The notes below the pieces were generated by a model that made no database searches, was not told where the DNA came from, and saw nothing but the letters and a program-made list of their open reading frames with translations. A DNA stretch of 64,000 nucleotides from Lepas anatifera (taxonomy: Eukaryota > Arthropoda > Thecostraca > Lepadidae), in the NCBI GenBank assembly GCA_034440635.1, contig JAOTON010000768.1, forward strand, positions 583,501 to 647,500. Reading direction: 5' to 3'. Below, piece after piece: positions 23,161-33,218 of the stretch. Position 1 is the first letter of the stretch; each line of letters begins with the position of its first letter. A program made the translations under genes and the position numbers.

Positions 23161-24240
23161 ACACTCCTGCAACGTGTTTTTACGGAATTTAAGACTAGAA
23201 TATTATGTAAGAGGTGTGTGTTACGTAGAAGTAAGGTGCATCGAGTGACAGTATATAGATATAGATTAGTATTTGTTATATTAGATAGATACGTGTATTC
23301 TAAGAAGCTAACTGATATACTCTCGGATGACACCAAGTTTAAGTCATTTTCGTGTGCCCCTTCCTCTAAACTAAAGGCTAAAGTATATTGGATCATTAAT
23401 AGTGTCAATGTCTTAGTCGGGGTATACACTTTTCAAAGATTGTGGGAGAATATTCACCTAGATACATTTATGGGGCAGTGAAAACACCCAAACACAACAA
23501 CCCATTATGACTTACCATATTTCAAGTCTGCACATTAGCTTACAAACTATCAAAAAGGCTAAATAGCCCAATAAAGCCATATCTTCCTTGTAAATACTCT
23601 ATCGACTTAGGTAACTATTTTATTGACCTTCTACGAATAAAACAACCACAGGATATTCGTCCATTGACGTTGAAGTTTATTCTACCAATAAGCCCGTGCA
23701 AAAACCATTGATGTTATAATCGACGAGGTTTACAACAAACACAAAAAATGGCTTACCATCACTCGATCTTTCTGGGAGAAACTTTCTTCTTCAAGCATGC
23801 ACAACTGACTCAATTATCTGTGCTTCAAAAGGCAAACTATACAGAGTATAGTATACACCGAAAATGAGGAAGAGGCAAGGGGTCGCCATTGGAACCACTC
23901 TTCGCTAACTTCTATATGTCGTTCGTAGAAAATATAGTTCTGAGCGACAAGAAAACCCCCCCTCTGGTTTCGCCCGATATTGTGACGACATATTCATCGA
24001 GGTTCGAGACTTTGAACATCTCAAGGTCTTGATTGAGAATTTCGAAGACAATGCATTTCTGTACTTCACATATGAACTAAGCGGAGATAACGCATTGTCC
24101 TTTCTGGACGAACTAATCGAATCAAATGACTCCAAGTTTATAATAAGTGTGTACAGAAAACCCACTAGATTAGATTATATTAGATTAGATAGATTTATTT
24201 TCATCTGTTCTCACACTACATTACGTCATATACCTTAGAT
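23161..24240 (+). pseudogene. Penelope-like element 1, reverse transcriptase remnant
   Basis: Conceptual translation with several frameshifts gives the Penelope-like RT in order. About 23300-23480: LSDDTKFK then a YIYGAVKTPK-like segment. About 23600: FIDLLRIKQPQ. About 23700: VIIDEVYNKH. About 23870: GVAIGT (family GVAMGSPL). 23965-24010: FARYCDDIFIEV, the YxDD-equivalent catalytic motif with Cys at the variable position. Then FLDELIESNDSKFI and VYRKPT at 24100-24165. The order and motifs fit Penelope-like RT rather than LINE RT. The multiple frame breaks mean it is inactive. It starts directly at the TTAA closing C2. Confidence 0.82.
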
Positions 24241-24260
24241 TTGCGCAGAAGCCAGAAGGG

Positions 24261-24626
24261 TGTTATGGGAATGACCTAGGACCCTAAAAGATTATACAGA
24301 TGACTGTAAAAGCGCTAAAAGACTGGCAGCCTAAAACGCCAAAGTCCAGAAACTAAAACGTCTAAACCCTAAAAACCCCAAAAGGCTACGTCAAGGTAAA
24401 GATAAGAAGAAAAGCGTGGGATGAGGTAAATACATTGTATTGTACATTGTACATTGTATTGTATTTACCTCATCCCACGCCTTTTTTCTTATCTTTACCT
24501 TGACGTAGCCTTTGGGGCTTTTAGGGTTTAGACGTTTTAGTTTCTGGACTTCGGCGTTTTAGGCTGCCAGTCTTTGCGCTTTACTGTCATCTGTATCATC
24601 TTTTAGGGTCCTAGGTCATTCCCACA
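24261..24626. repeat. ~365-bp near-perfect palindrome inside Penelope-like remnant 1
   Basis: The left arm (24261-24437) and right arm (about 24461-24626) are reverse complements around a TTGTACATTGTACA-type centre near 24447. Shared landmarks include GACCTAGGACCCTAAAAG, GGCAGCCTAAAACG and GCGTGGGATGAGGTAAATAC. The 14-base direct repeat CAGAAGCCAGAAGG lies just outside each arm (24246-24259 and 24675-24688), suggesting a duplication or template-switch event. It interrupts the element between RT and endonuclease. Confidence 0.85.
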
Positions 24627-24889
24627 AACTCTGCGGTTTATGGCACTATCTTCAGCAGGCCTTCCGAGAACTTATCAGAAGCCAGAAGGCCTAACTCTTG
24701 GCGCCGCTCTCATCAATAGCCAAACAAAACAGCATACACTGACATTAATACTATTGCTGACATTAACACCTCAAATCATACTCACATCATCATTCATACG
24801 TCTAACAAACAAAAAAAGTTTCTGAAATGTTTAGAGTCCTCACTCAGTTCCTGACCCGTCACTATTATTGCGGCAGCACTGTGAGCGGC

Positions 24890-25650
24890 GGCACCCCGGA
24901 CGCGTCCACCGCCATGGCCGCCACCCAGCGCCCTTAACTATGACATGACAATGAATGGCAATAGCGCAGGCCCGGAGCGGTATGAAACTAGTGTTCTGCG
25001 TACATTTGTGAAAATTGCAATAGGACGCATCTCAACCTTTGGGAATATAAACGAGGAATCCACCCGTGTGAAACAGCTGTTCGTCAATAAAGGCTTCATG
25101 AATAACGCAGTTGACGCCGAGATCAACAGGCACCCCCAACAAATGGGCAAAACAGCCACAACCAGCAAAGTTACCCACAACGTCTTCTTCAAAAGCTACA
25201 TGAACACCTCGCCCAAAATTGACGAAAGAATACTCAGGGACATTATAATACGCAAAAGGCAGCACCGAGACCAAGCAGTACTACAACACATCATGCGACA
25301 CAGAACGCAGCACAGAACACAACACACCTCATCATGCGCCACAGTCCTGCCCCGACAGGGACGTTGAAACGCACCAATGTAGCGTACAAATTCACTTGCC
25401 CCATGAGGGTTGTCGACCTTATGCTGCCCACTACATTGGTGTGACAACAACGACCCAACCCGGCGCTTAACCATGCACCTCCAACACGGCGCAATTAAAC
25501 AATACGTGACTGACAAACACAGCACATGCTACGTGACATATACGCGATTGACAATGACGCGAGACATGCTTGTCCGCAACACAGCCACCATCGCATGCGT
25601 TGGAGACGTCCACGAACAAGGAATTCTAGAATCACTCTACATCGATTAGC
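24890..25650 (+). pseudogene. Penelope-like element 1, linker and GIY-YIG endonuclease remnant
   Basis: An open frame at 24945-25367 ends near a spot where, with frameshifts, the endonuclease pattern appears: YKFTCP, then H-YIGVTTTT (the YIG half of GIY-YIG) at about 25385-25445, LTMHLQHGAIKQYVTDKH at 25470-25520, MLVRNTATIACV and GILESLYI at 25570-25645. This CCHH-containing GIY-YIG domain nicks target DNA for retrotransposition in Penelope-like elements. Frame breaks show it is a pseudogene. It follows the palindrome-split RT in the same orientation. Confidence 0.75.
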
Positions 25651-25984
25651 TTAAATCCATACTCAACATCCACCTCAATTCACATATTTCACTAACATTA
25701 TGGGAAGGGAGCTAAACAACCATATTTCTATATGGATAATTTTTCACTGCGTCTAATTGAGAGTGTTTTTGCGAGTAAGGTCGTTTTAACAACCGCCCGT
25801 TGGGTCTCCGAGCCACCTTCGCCGCCCCGTTGGAGGGGGGTTCAAACAACCCATCGATCTCGTCTCCTATGCGGGATAGCGAAACAAACGCGAAAGCTGA
25901 TGGATAGCTTGTAAACATTAATGAAGAAACTACATACGTCACTTTTTGGTTCAGATCAATGTTGAGGTCATGCCAGGTCAAACA

Positions 25985-26470
25985 AAAGAGGACACACCAC
26001 ACTTTATGCTTCATTGTCAACTATTTAATCATACAAGAATAACAATATATTCGGGAAATTCTCTCTATAACCAACATTAACCTTTGCAACATGAATAAAC
26101 AATCAAAACTGAACATTCTACTGCATGGCTCTTTATTAGACAAATCCAAGTAAAAAAGTGGCCTCAACTGTTTTTAAATTCATCTGTAAAATAAAGCGAT
26201 TTGCATAGCTGCGCCTGGGTCGGGCGGAGGTGGCGGTGAGGGGGCGGCACACCCAATCATTTGTTTCCTGAGCGGCAGTACTGGGTGATTCCCTCTATGG
26301 TGGTGTGGTGTGTTGGGGACCAACCATGCGAGAGGCGCCTCGCATAAGCATTCGTGCTTTTGCGCCAATCGCAAACAATGTATTATTTTTTGTAGTGTCT
26401 CTTTATGAAAATACATGTCTGTCTGTCTGTCTGTCAAAGAATGTGACAGGCAAGAGAAAAATGTATGAGC
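25985..26470. other. Unrecognised insert within C3
   Basis: Sequence absent from C4 and C5, with no gene and no AGGTCA cluster. It includes a GC-rich patch (26210-26260) and a short TGTC microsatellite near 26417. Its boundaries were judged only by comparison with the other C copies. Confidence 0.45.
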
Positions 26471-27462
26471 TGCAGCGGTTGACAGAGTTCAATTAGAATC
26501 AATGTTTAGGCCCCATTCGCTTCCTCTCGTTGCGGCAAATCAAATAAGTATGGCAGCCCCAAATTACAAGCACATGCCTCTTAACCCTCGCCCCACCGGG
26601 GGGCCATCGATGGCCCCCTAAGGTTTTTCCGGGATAGCAGAAAAACGACGAGGCGCAGCACCGCGGTTGAGAGCTCTACCTCTCACTGCATCATTTTCCC
26701 ATCATCCCTGAAATTTTTTACCCCGTGTCACCCAAGGTCAGGTCACCAGACGAGGTCAACCAAGGTCACCTCACTTCAACTTTAGAGCTCTGTAAGAGCT
26801 ACATTTCAAAGTCGATCGATTTGAAACTTCCTACACTTCATGACCCCTCCAGGGTCTACAAGGTGTATATCCGGGATTTTTCGATTTCGTTCCCTGAGGT
26901 CGGGTCACGAGGCGACCTCTCCCATTGGAACAGCATGGGGAAAAGCTGTTTCATGATATAAAAGCCACAAAAATGATTGCAAATACTCAGACTGCTCAGA
27001 ACAGCGTTTTTGGACACCCTTTCACGGGTCCCAGGGGTCATATTTACCCTTTGATTTTTCCAAGGTCATCCAAGGTCACCAGAGGTCAAAAACAGTATTT
27101 TGACAATACCTTTTGACCTAATTAAGCTAGAGCGGTGAAACAAACACCATCGTGTTTGTCTTGTCACTGGCTTTCATTTGATATACGGCAAGGTTACTGT
27201 TTGACCTTTCGTGACCTCAGGTCATATTAGGTCACGAAGTGAACTTTGGAGTTCAAACCGACGCCGGGAGGTCATTATGTCTCACATAGCGGAAAAAGGT
27301 CAGGCATTTTCCTATCAAATGTTCTTTACCAGATTGCAATGCCTGTAACAGCATGAGAGCTATGCATTGCACAGCTTGCTTAAGCATTGCATATTTTAGT
27401 GGAACTAGCCTATTGTGATCTAACTTGACCTCCCAAGGTTAAATATTGACCTGAGCGCTTAA

Positions 27463-28304
27463 CACGCGCATTGACGGGGGGCGGGTACCCACCCCCTCGG
27501 GTTTTTCGGAGACAGCAGAAAAAACGGCGGCGCGTAGCGCCGCCGTACTTGGCATACCTTTTCCCTCATCATTTTTACAACTTCTGTGAAAATTTCAAGT
27601 TAGGTCATCTCAGGTCAGGTCACCAGTACAGGTCAAGTGACCCGACCTCAAAAAAAAGTTTAAGATAGCATAAGTCGGAGCAGGGTGAACTTATCCGATT
27701 GAAACTCATATCACATAATGGCCCCACCGAGTTCTCTAAAATATGTTCCGGTATTTTTGATATTGATGACCTAAGGTCAGGTACGAGGCATGACCGCTCC
27801 ATTGGAAAAACATGGGAAAAATGTTTTTTTACGGAATAACTCAGTAACGTATGGTGATAGAGCCTTTATTTGAGCTGCATTAGACTTGCCTGGGCTTTCC
27901 GGTTCTAATGATATGCATTTTATAGAATTTGACCCTGACCTGACCTGAGGTCAGGTCAAATCCTTGCTTTGACCAAGCAAGGTCAAATTATATATCATTC
28001 AATTTGGCTTGCTGAGAAGATTCATATAGTTCAAGTCGTTTTGCTCTATCTTTACTTGTTCAGATGTAATGGCCGAAAAACTGAATTTACATGTTATCCC
28101 TATGACGGCATGTTTTGACCTCTGGTGACCTTAAATGTGACCTGACAAAAAAATGGTTCAAATGTTATTCGATAGAGAAGTGGATGGGCAGCCCAACGCC
28201 GTTTACCGTTTTTCGCTACCTACCGTGATTCTCGAGATCTTGGGGGGGCGGGTACCCGCCCCCCATCAATGCGAAGGTGGCTCAGACCCCCGTCAATGCG
28301 CGTG
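27463..28304 (+). mobile_element. TTAA element A8 (842 bp)
   Basis: Complete family A copy between TTAA 27459-27462 and TTAA 28305-28308, nested in B4 at a site matching GACCTGAGCACTAAAACATG in B3 (about 21441). L and R ends, GGGTACCC-type palindrome, GGCGGCGCGTAGCGCC hairpin and AGGTCA arrays are all present. Confidence 0.9.
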
Positions 28305-28440
28305 TTAAACATGCGAAGTAATTTCTTACTTAACCCATTAACGCCCGCACTTACTTCCAGCTTTCAAATTGGTGAAAAAATGTTTTCCTATGCTTAGAAT
28401 ATGCCCAATAAGATGTTCCGAAAGTTTTAACACGCGCATT

Positions 28441-29273
28441 GACGGGGGGGCGGGTACCCGGCCCCCTCGGGTTTTTCGGAGACAGCAGAAAAACGGCAGG
28501 CGCATCGCCGCCATACTTGGTATACCTTTTCCTCATCATTTTTGCAACTTCTGTGAAAATTTTAAGGATAGGTCTTCTCAGGTCAGGTCACCAGTACAGG
28601 TCAAGTGACCCAACCTAAAAAAGTTTAAGATAGCATAAGTCGGAGCAGGGTGAACTTATCCAATTGAAACTCATATCACATAATGGGCTCACCGAGTTCT
28701 CTAAAATATGTTCCGGTATTTTTGATATCGATGACCTAAGGTCAGGTACGAAGCATGACCTCTCCATTGGTAATACATGGGAAATATGGTTTTTACTGAA
28801 TAACTCAGTAACAGATGGTGATAGAGCGTTTATTTTAGCTTCATTAGACTCACCTTGGCTTTGCGGTTCTAATGATATGCATTTTACATAATTTGACCCT
28901 GACCTGACCTCAGGTCAGGTCAAATATTTGATTTGACCTAGCAAGGTCAAATCTATATCATTCGATTTGGCTTGCTGCGAGGATTCATATAGTTCAAGTC
29001 GTTTTGCTCTATCTTTACTTGTTCAGATGTAATGGCCGAAAAACTTAATTTACATGTTATCCCTATGACGGCATGTGACGGCATGTTTTTGACCTCTGGT
29101 GACCTTAAATGTGACCTGACAAAAAATGGTTTAAATATTTTCGATGGAGAAGCGGATGGGCTACACAACACCGTTTACCGTTTTTGCTACCTACCGTGGT
29201 TCTCGAGATCTTAGGGGGGCGGGTACCCGCCCCTCGTCAATCGAAGGTGGCTCAGACCCCGTCAATGCGCGTG
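28441..29273 (+). mobile_element. TTAA element A9 (833 bp)
   Basis: Complete family A copy between TTAA 28437-28440 and TTAA 29274-29277, nested within element D, the innermost layer of a four-level nest. L-end box, GGGTACCC palindrome, decayed hairpin (GGCAGGCGCATCGCCGCC), AGGTCA arrays and R end with doubled boxes are visible. Confidence 0.88.
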
Positions 29274-29277
29274 TTAA

Positions 29278-30456
29278 ATCTATACCACTTTTAGATTCTG
29301 AGATATGACACCGGACAAAAATGACCCGCTGGGCGTTTGGGACATCGGCTGGCACTGCGCGGCCGGCTCCCGGGCGGCGCAGTCGCCGCACTCAGCGGCC
29401 CAATGCGCATCGCTTTTACTGCAGTTTTGTAAAGAGTTTTTATTTCCTCTTGTATATTGGCCATAGTAAAATTTTTAGACAGTTTTATGCTCTTAAGATT
29501 TAATTAAAGACAACACTAACTGCATATTTGCAAATAGTATACAATAGTGGTTAGCCCAGACTGATGATTTGCGGAGGATAGACTAAAATTGTGAACACCA
29601 TTGTACTTTAAGAATATTTTTTAGCATCAAAGGTTTTGGGAAACCGTTTCTTTTGTCTCTTCCCCCTTCCTCCTCCGCCTCCGAGACTTTGTGACCGATG
29701 CTCACTGAGCTTTCAACGAGTAATCGTAATATTCAGCATGCAGATGAAAAATTTTGAAAACTCAATCCGTTACCTCCCCCACGCGGTGTACATTTGCTTG
29801 ATTTATCTCCAAACCTCCAAACGGGTCCATTTGCATCTTTCCAACTTTTCTTTGGAGCAAGTAGCGCGCTCCATAGTTGCATCAAGGTGAACCCCCACAT
29901 TTCCAGGCACGCCACTGGTCATTGTAACGCTAGTCAGCTCATCATCTTTCTCATCCTCATGACTTATATATTTTGTGATGGTATGATCACGACATGCACC
30001 TGATCCGCTCCGCTATCTTGTGCACTTAAAACCAACTTATTTTGCTTCTTTTCCGGCAAAAAATTTGATCTGTGACATTGCTAACAACTATGCTTTCAAT
30101 ATATTTATGTCGCCATGGCTGGAGATTTCTTCTCGATCCAAGAGGGGTTCTGGATGGTTTAACGCTGGCACTGCAATCCAAGCCATAGACAAAGTCTGTG
30201 GGAGACCAAAAATCCAGGCAGGTCTTGACCCCTCCTCCTAACCCCCGGGATGTTCACTCATGGTAGTTTCACTTGACTAGAACCAAGCCGCAATAGTGCT
30301 AGTTGCGTTTTAGACAGAAGTTCTAGAACTTCCCATGCTTTCACCCATTTTATACTGTTCCGGACGTTTGACACTGCACCATCTTTTCAAAACAAACCAG
30401 CGTGGCGGCCGCGATAATTTCCAACTCATTTTGTCAGCTGATCATTGGCTTTCAAT
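29278..30456. other. Interior of element D, no gene recognised
   Basis: Mostly AT-rich sequence without AGGTCA arrays. Short ORFs (under 85 codons) have no recognisable domain. A copy of the D subterminal motif GACCCGCTGGGCG is at 29322-29334. Confidence 0.45.
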
Positions 30457-30631
30457 CAGTAGTGGACACAAGGGGGCTAGGAAGGCTCAAGGCCTCCCCC
30501 CCACTCCCCTCCGAAATGTCAGTGTGCCTATAGTAAATGCATTACTGAGGGCTGTTCCGAGGCCATGGTGGGGGAGGCTCGAGACCCCTAACCCCCCCCC
30601 ACCACCCAATGAAGTCCTCAATCCGCTACTG
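30457..30631. mobile_element. Short hAT-type MITE (175 bp)
   Basis: Starts CAGTAGTGGACAC and ends ATCCGCTACTG, imperfect inverted termini of the CAGTGGCGGATCCAG type common to hAT MITEs. Interior GC-rich with C runs. It resembles 6870-6992 and 63559-63698. I see no matching 8-bp target duplication, so the boundaries are approximate. Confidence 0.55.
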
Positions 30632-31410
30632 TCCTCTCTATCTACTACATACAATCCATCAAGGGGAAGGCAGAGTAGCAAGGCTCTGCTAGCTTAACAG
30701 TGAAGTCAGTGTTAAAATTTCGATAAGTTTTCAAAACCCCTGAAAATTGTACTTAATAACGCCTTTAAAAAATACTGTAACCATCTTGCATATTCCGTTA
30801 AAAATATGTGATAATCATTCCCAAAATAAGACAGACCCCGAAAACGTTAGGAAGTATTTCATGAACTTCAAGGTTTCCAAACGTATCGACATTGCACTAA
30901 AAATCTTCAGATTTGATGAAAAATATATAAACTGGCAACCATGCATTCGCAGGACCCACAATGCCTCCCTTCCCCCTAGGTAACATTATGCACCTAACCC
31001 ACCAGACGGGAGGACAGGACACATCCTTTCCTCATTTTTAGCGGCCCGCAGATGTCCGCAACGCCCAGCGGGTCATTTTTGTCCGCTTCATATTTGACGA
31101 TGTCTCATGGCAAAGCCGTTCAAGAAAATCTTACTGCTTCTTCACCATCTGATTCCTAGTGGTCTTGGCTTAATGTCAATCATGCAAACCCTTTTCAGCT
31201 TTCCATATGTTATTGCAAGAAACAAAATTTGCAGAGCAATCTCACGCTCACCAAAACCTCGCCAAAATAAGTTCCACCAAAATCGTCCCATAAGAACCTA
31301 GAATTTTCAAATGCATTTTTCCAGCTTGTCCACGTTCTGAAACACACATCCATATCATAAACATGAAGATCACTTCACTGGTACCGATTCTGCAGCCTGT
31401 CAAAGTCAGA
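30632..31410. other. Interior of element D, no gene recognised
   Basis: AT-rich; no domain in the short ORFs. An inverted copy of the D subterminal motif (ACGCCCAGCGGGTCATTTTT) lies at about 31052-31078. Confidence 0.45.
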
Positions 31411-31866
31411 GGACAAAAATGACCCGCTGGGCGTTAATGGGTTAATCCACACTAGCTTTCTAATGCACTTCGCAGATTTGCGCTAATCCCCATATTTTCA
31501 GAGTTAGAGGGGGCATCGATGGCCCCCGGTGGGGCGAAGGTGGCGCAGGACCCATGGTGGGGCGCAGGTTAATTTTTTGGAGGTGAGGTCACTTGACCTG
31601 CACTGGTGACCTGACCTGAGATGACCTAACCTCAAAATTAAAAAAAGTTGCGGAATTGATCAAAGGTAATTTGTGCCAAGTACGGCAGCGCAAAGCGCCG
31701 CCTTTTTTGTGCCGCCGGAAAAAAACAGGAGGGCGTTCAACATCCCCCTACCGGACGAGGCTTAGTGTATTGCATTTTTCAACGATGGAATTTCGAACAA
31801 GGAGTTAAAAGCAGGCACTTTTCTTAACCATGATTGTGTAAAGCAATAGAAACGATTTGAAATTAA

Positions 31867-32905
31867 CCCTCGCCCCGGTAGCAGTGTTTGAACATCCCCT
31901 CGGGTTTTTCCGGCGGCACGAAAAAACGGTGATGCGAAGCGCCGCCGTACTTGGCACGCCTTATCCTTCATCAATTCCGCAACTTTTGCCACACTTTTAA
32001 GGTTGGGTTATCTCAGATCAGGTCACTAGTGCAGGTCAAGTGACTTCACCTCCCAAAATGTTTAAGGTGACGTAAGTAGACAATGGGTGAACCTATCGGA
32101 TTGAAACTTATTTGACATAATGAGCCTACTGAGTGCTAAAGACCACATTGCGGGACTTTTTCCATATTGATGACCTAAGGTCAAGTACAGATCATGACCT
32201 CTCCATTGGAAATAGATAGGAAAAACAGAAACTGGGTTGTATTTGCGGAGATACTACTGAGAATACCTTCATATTCTCTAAATCGTAGTATTCTGGGCCC
32301 CTTTCCAAGTTAATATTATACATTTTTACCTGTGACCTCTGAGAGGTCATCTGGGGCTACTTAAGCAGTGTTCAGACTTAGGCCAGTAACTTTGCATGAA
32401 GTGATGATACAGCTTTTATTTTGATACCATTGGGTTTGGATTGCCATTTTGAGTTGATTGATATGAATATTGACTGTGCTAGGTTAAAAAAAGACCTGAG
32501 GTCAGGTCAGGTCAAGGTCACTTTTTAACTTAGCACAATCAATGTTGACCTGAGGTCAAGTCATTTTTTTACCAAGTATGGTCATATCATTCGATTTGTC
32601 ACATCATTCGATTTAACGTGACGAGATGAAGCGAATGGTGCCTACAAAATGATTCTAACTCAAATCTGTCAGATGCTAGAGCCGAAAAGCTCTACTCAAA
32701 ATGCCACCATCGTTGACCTGCCATGACCTCAGTATTGACCTGAGCCAAAAAGTGACTGATATAGTTTATTCATGAATTTGTATGAGCTATCCACCAGCGT
32801 TCGCATTTTTTCGCTATCCCGTATATGGGCCGAGTTCAAGGGGAAGGGGGTCTTCAAACACCCCCACCAGGGCGAAGGTGGCTCAGAGACCCACCGGGGC
32901 GCGGG
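31867..32905 (+). mobile_element. TTAA element C4 (1,039 bp), complete reference copy
   Basis: Between TTAA 31863-31866 and TTAA 32906-32909. L end CCCTCGCCCCGGTAGCAG with the GTTTGAACATCCCC palindrome; hairpin-like GATGCGAAGCGCCGCCG. R end TTCAAACACCCCC, CCAGGGCGAAGGTGGCTCAGA and CCACCGGGGCGCGGG. The interior has AGGTCA clusters, including an extended half-site TCAAGGTCA at 32512-32520. The TTAA at 32062-32065 is the site occupied by insertions in C2 and C3. Confidence 0.88.
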
Positions 32906-32909
32906 TTAA

Positions 32910-33218
32910 TTAACTTTGGAAACATTTTACATAGAAAAAAACAAGAAAACCATCAGAAAACTTGAAAATTTCAAAGAAAAGTATCCAAATGTGAAACTAC
33001 AGTTATTGACATGAAAAAGCAATAATCAGTGTATTCTAGATAAAACGTAATTAGGGTCCGTCACATCAAAAAGAGTCAAAGTTAAAAAACTATGTTCAGC
33101 TCAACCCCTTAATGTGTTGCTTTTGCAATGGAAACAGCCTGAAATGAATTTATTATCGATAAGACAACAGCTGCATGTCGTGCAGTGGCCATAGTTTTAT
33201 TCATGGACGGATAATCTG
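32910..33218. other. No gene recognised
   Basis: AT-rich spacer between C4 and the decayed transposase-like gene. A GGGTCCGTCACATC string near 33055 might be a decayed terminus of the element carrying that gene, which at its other end reads GGGACCGTGTATGACC; this is weak. Confidence 0.35.

Larger units (their letters stand above)
28334..31441. mobile_element. Element D: TTAA insertion with CCCATTAACGCCC termini, 3.1 kb
   Basis: Flanked by TTAA 28330-28333 and TTAA 31442-31445, with 13-bp inverted termini CCCATTAACGCCC / GGGCGTTAATGGG. The target in B3 is continuous (TTCTTACTGAATTCACGC). Inside the right terminus is GACCCGCTGGGCG preceded by GGACAAAAAT. Two more copies of that motif lie inward at 29313-29336 and about 31050-31082, in opposite orientations. 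The terminal style recalls piggyBac-type ends. Apart from nested A9 and a MITE-like piece, the interior shows no transposase, so it is non-autonomous or decayed. Confidence 0.78.
26585..31568 (+). mobile_element. TTAA element B4 with nested A8 and D
   Basis: Outer termini: TTAA 26581-26584 with CCCTCGCCCCACCGGGG and GGCCATCGATGGCC, and TTAA 31569-31572 preceded by GGCATCGATGGCCCC, GGGGCGAAGGTGGCGC and GGTGGGGCGCAGG. Internal breaks at TTAA 27459-27462 (A8) and TTAA 28330-28333 (D) line up with continuous sequence in B3. Without the inserts it would be about 1 kb, like B3. Confidence 0.87.
25790..31757 (-). mobile_element. TTAA element C3 containing nested B4 (which contains A8 and D)
   Basis: Reverse family C copy starting after TTAA 25786-25789 with CAACCGCCCGTTGGG, GAGCCACCTTCGCC and a TTCAAACAACCC palindrome remnant. 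At about 25985-26470 an unrelated insert replaces C sequence. It is interrupted at TTAA by B4 (26585-31568) and resumes at 31573 (GGAGGTGAGGTCACTTGACC) with the hairpin GCGCAAAGCGCCGCC. The L end near 31757 is decayed (CCGGACGAGGC, no TTAA). Confidence 0.75.
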
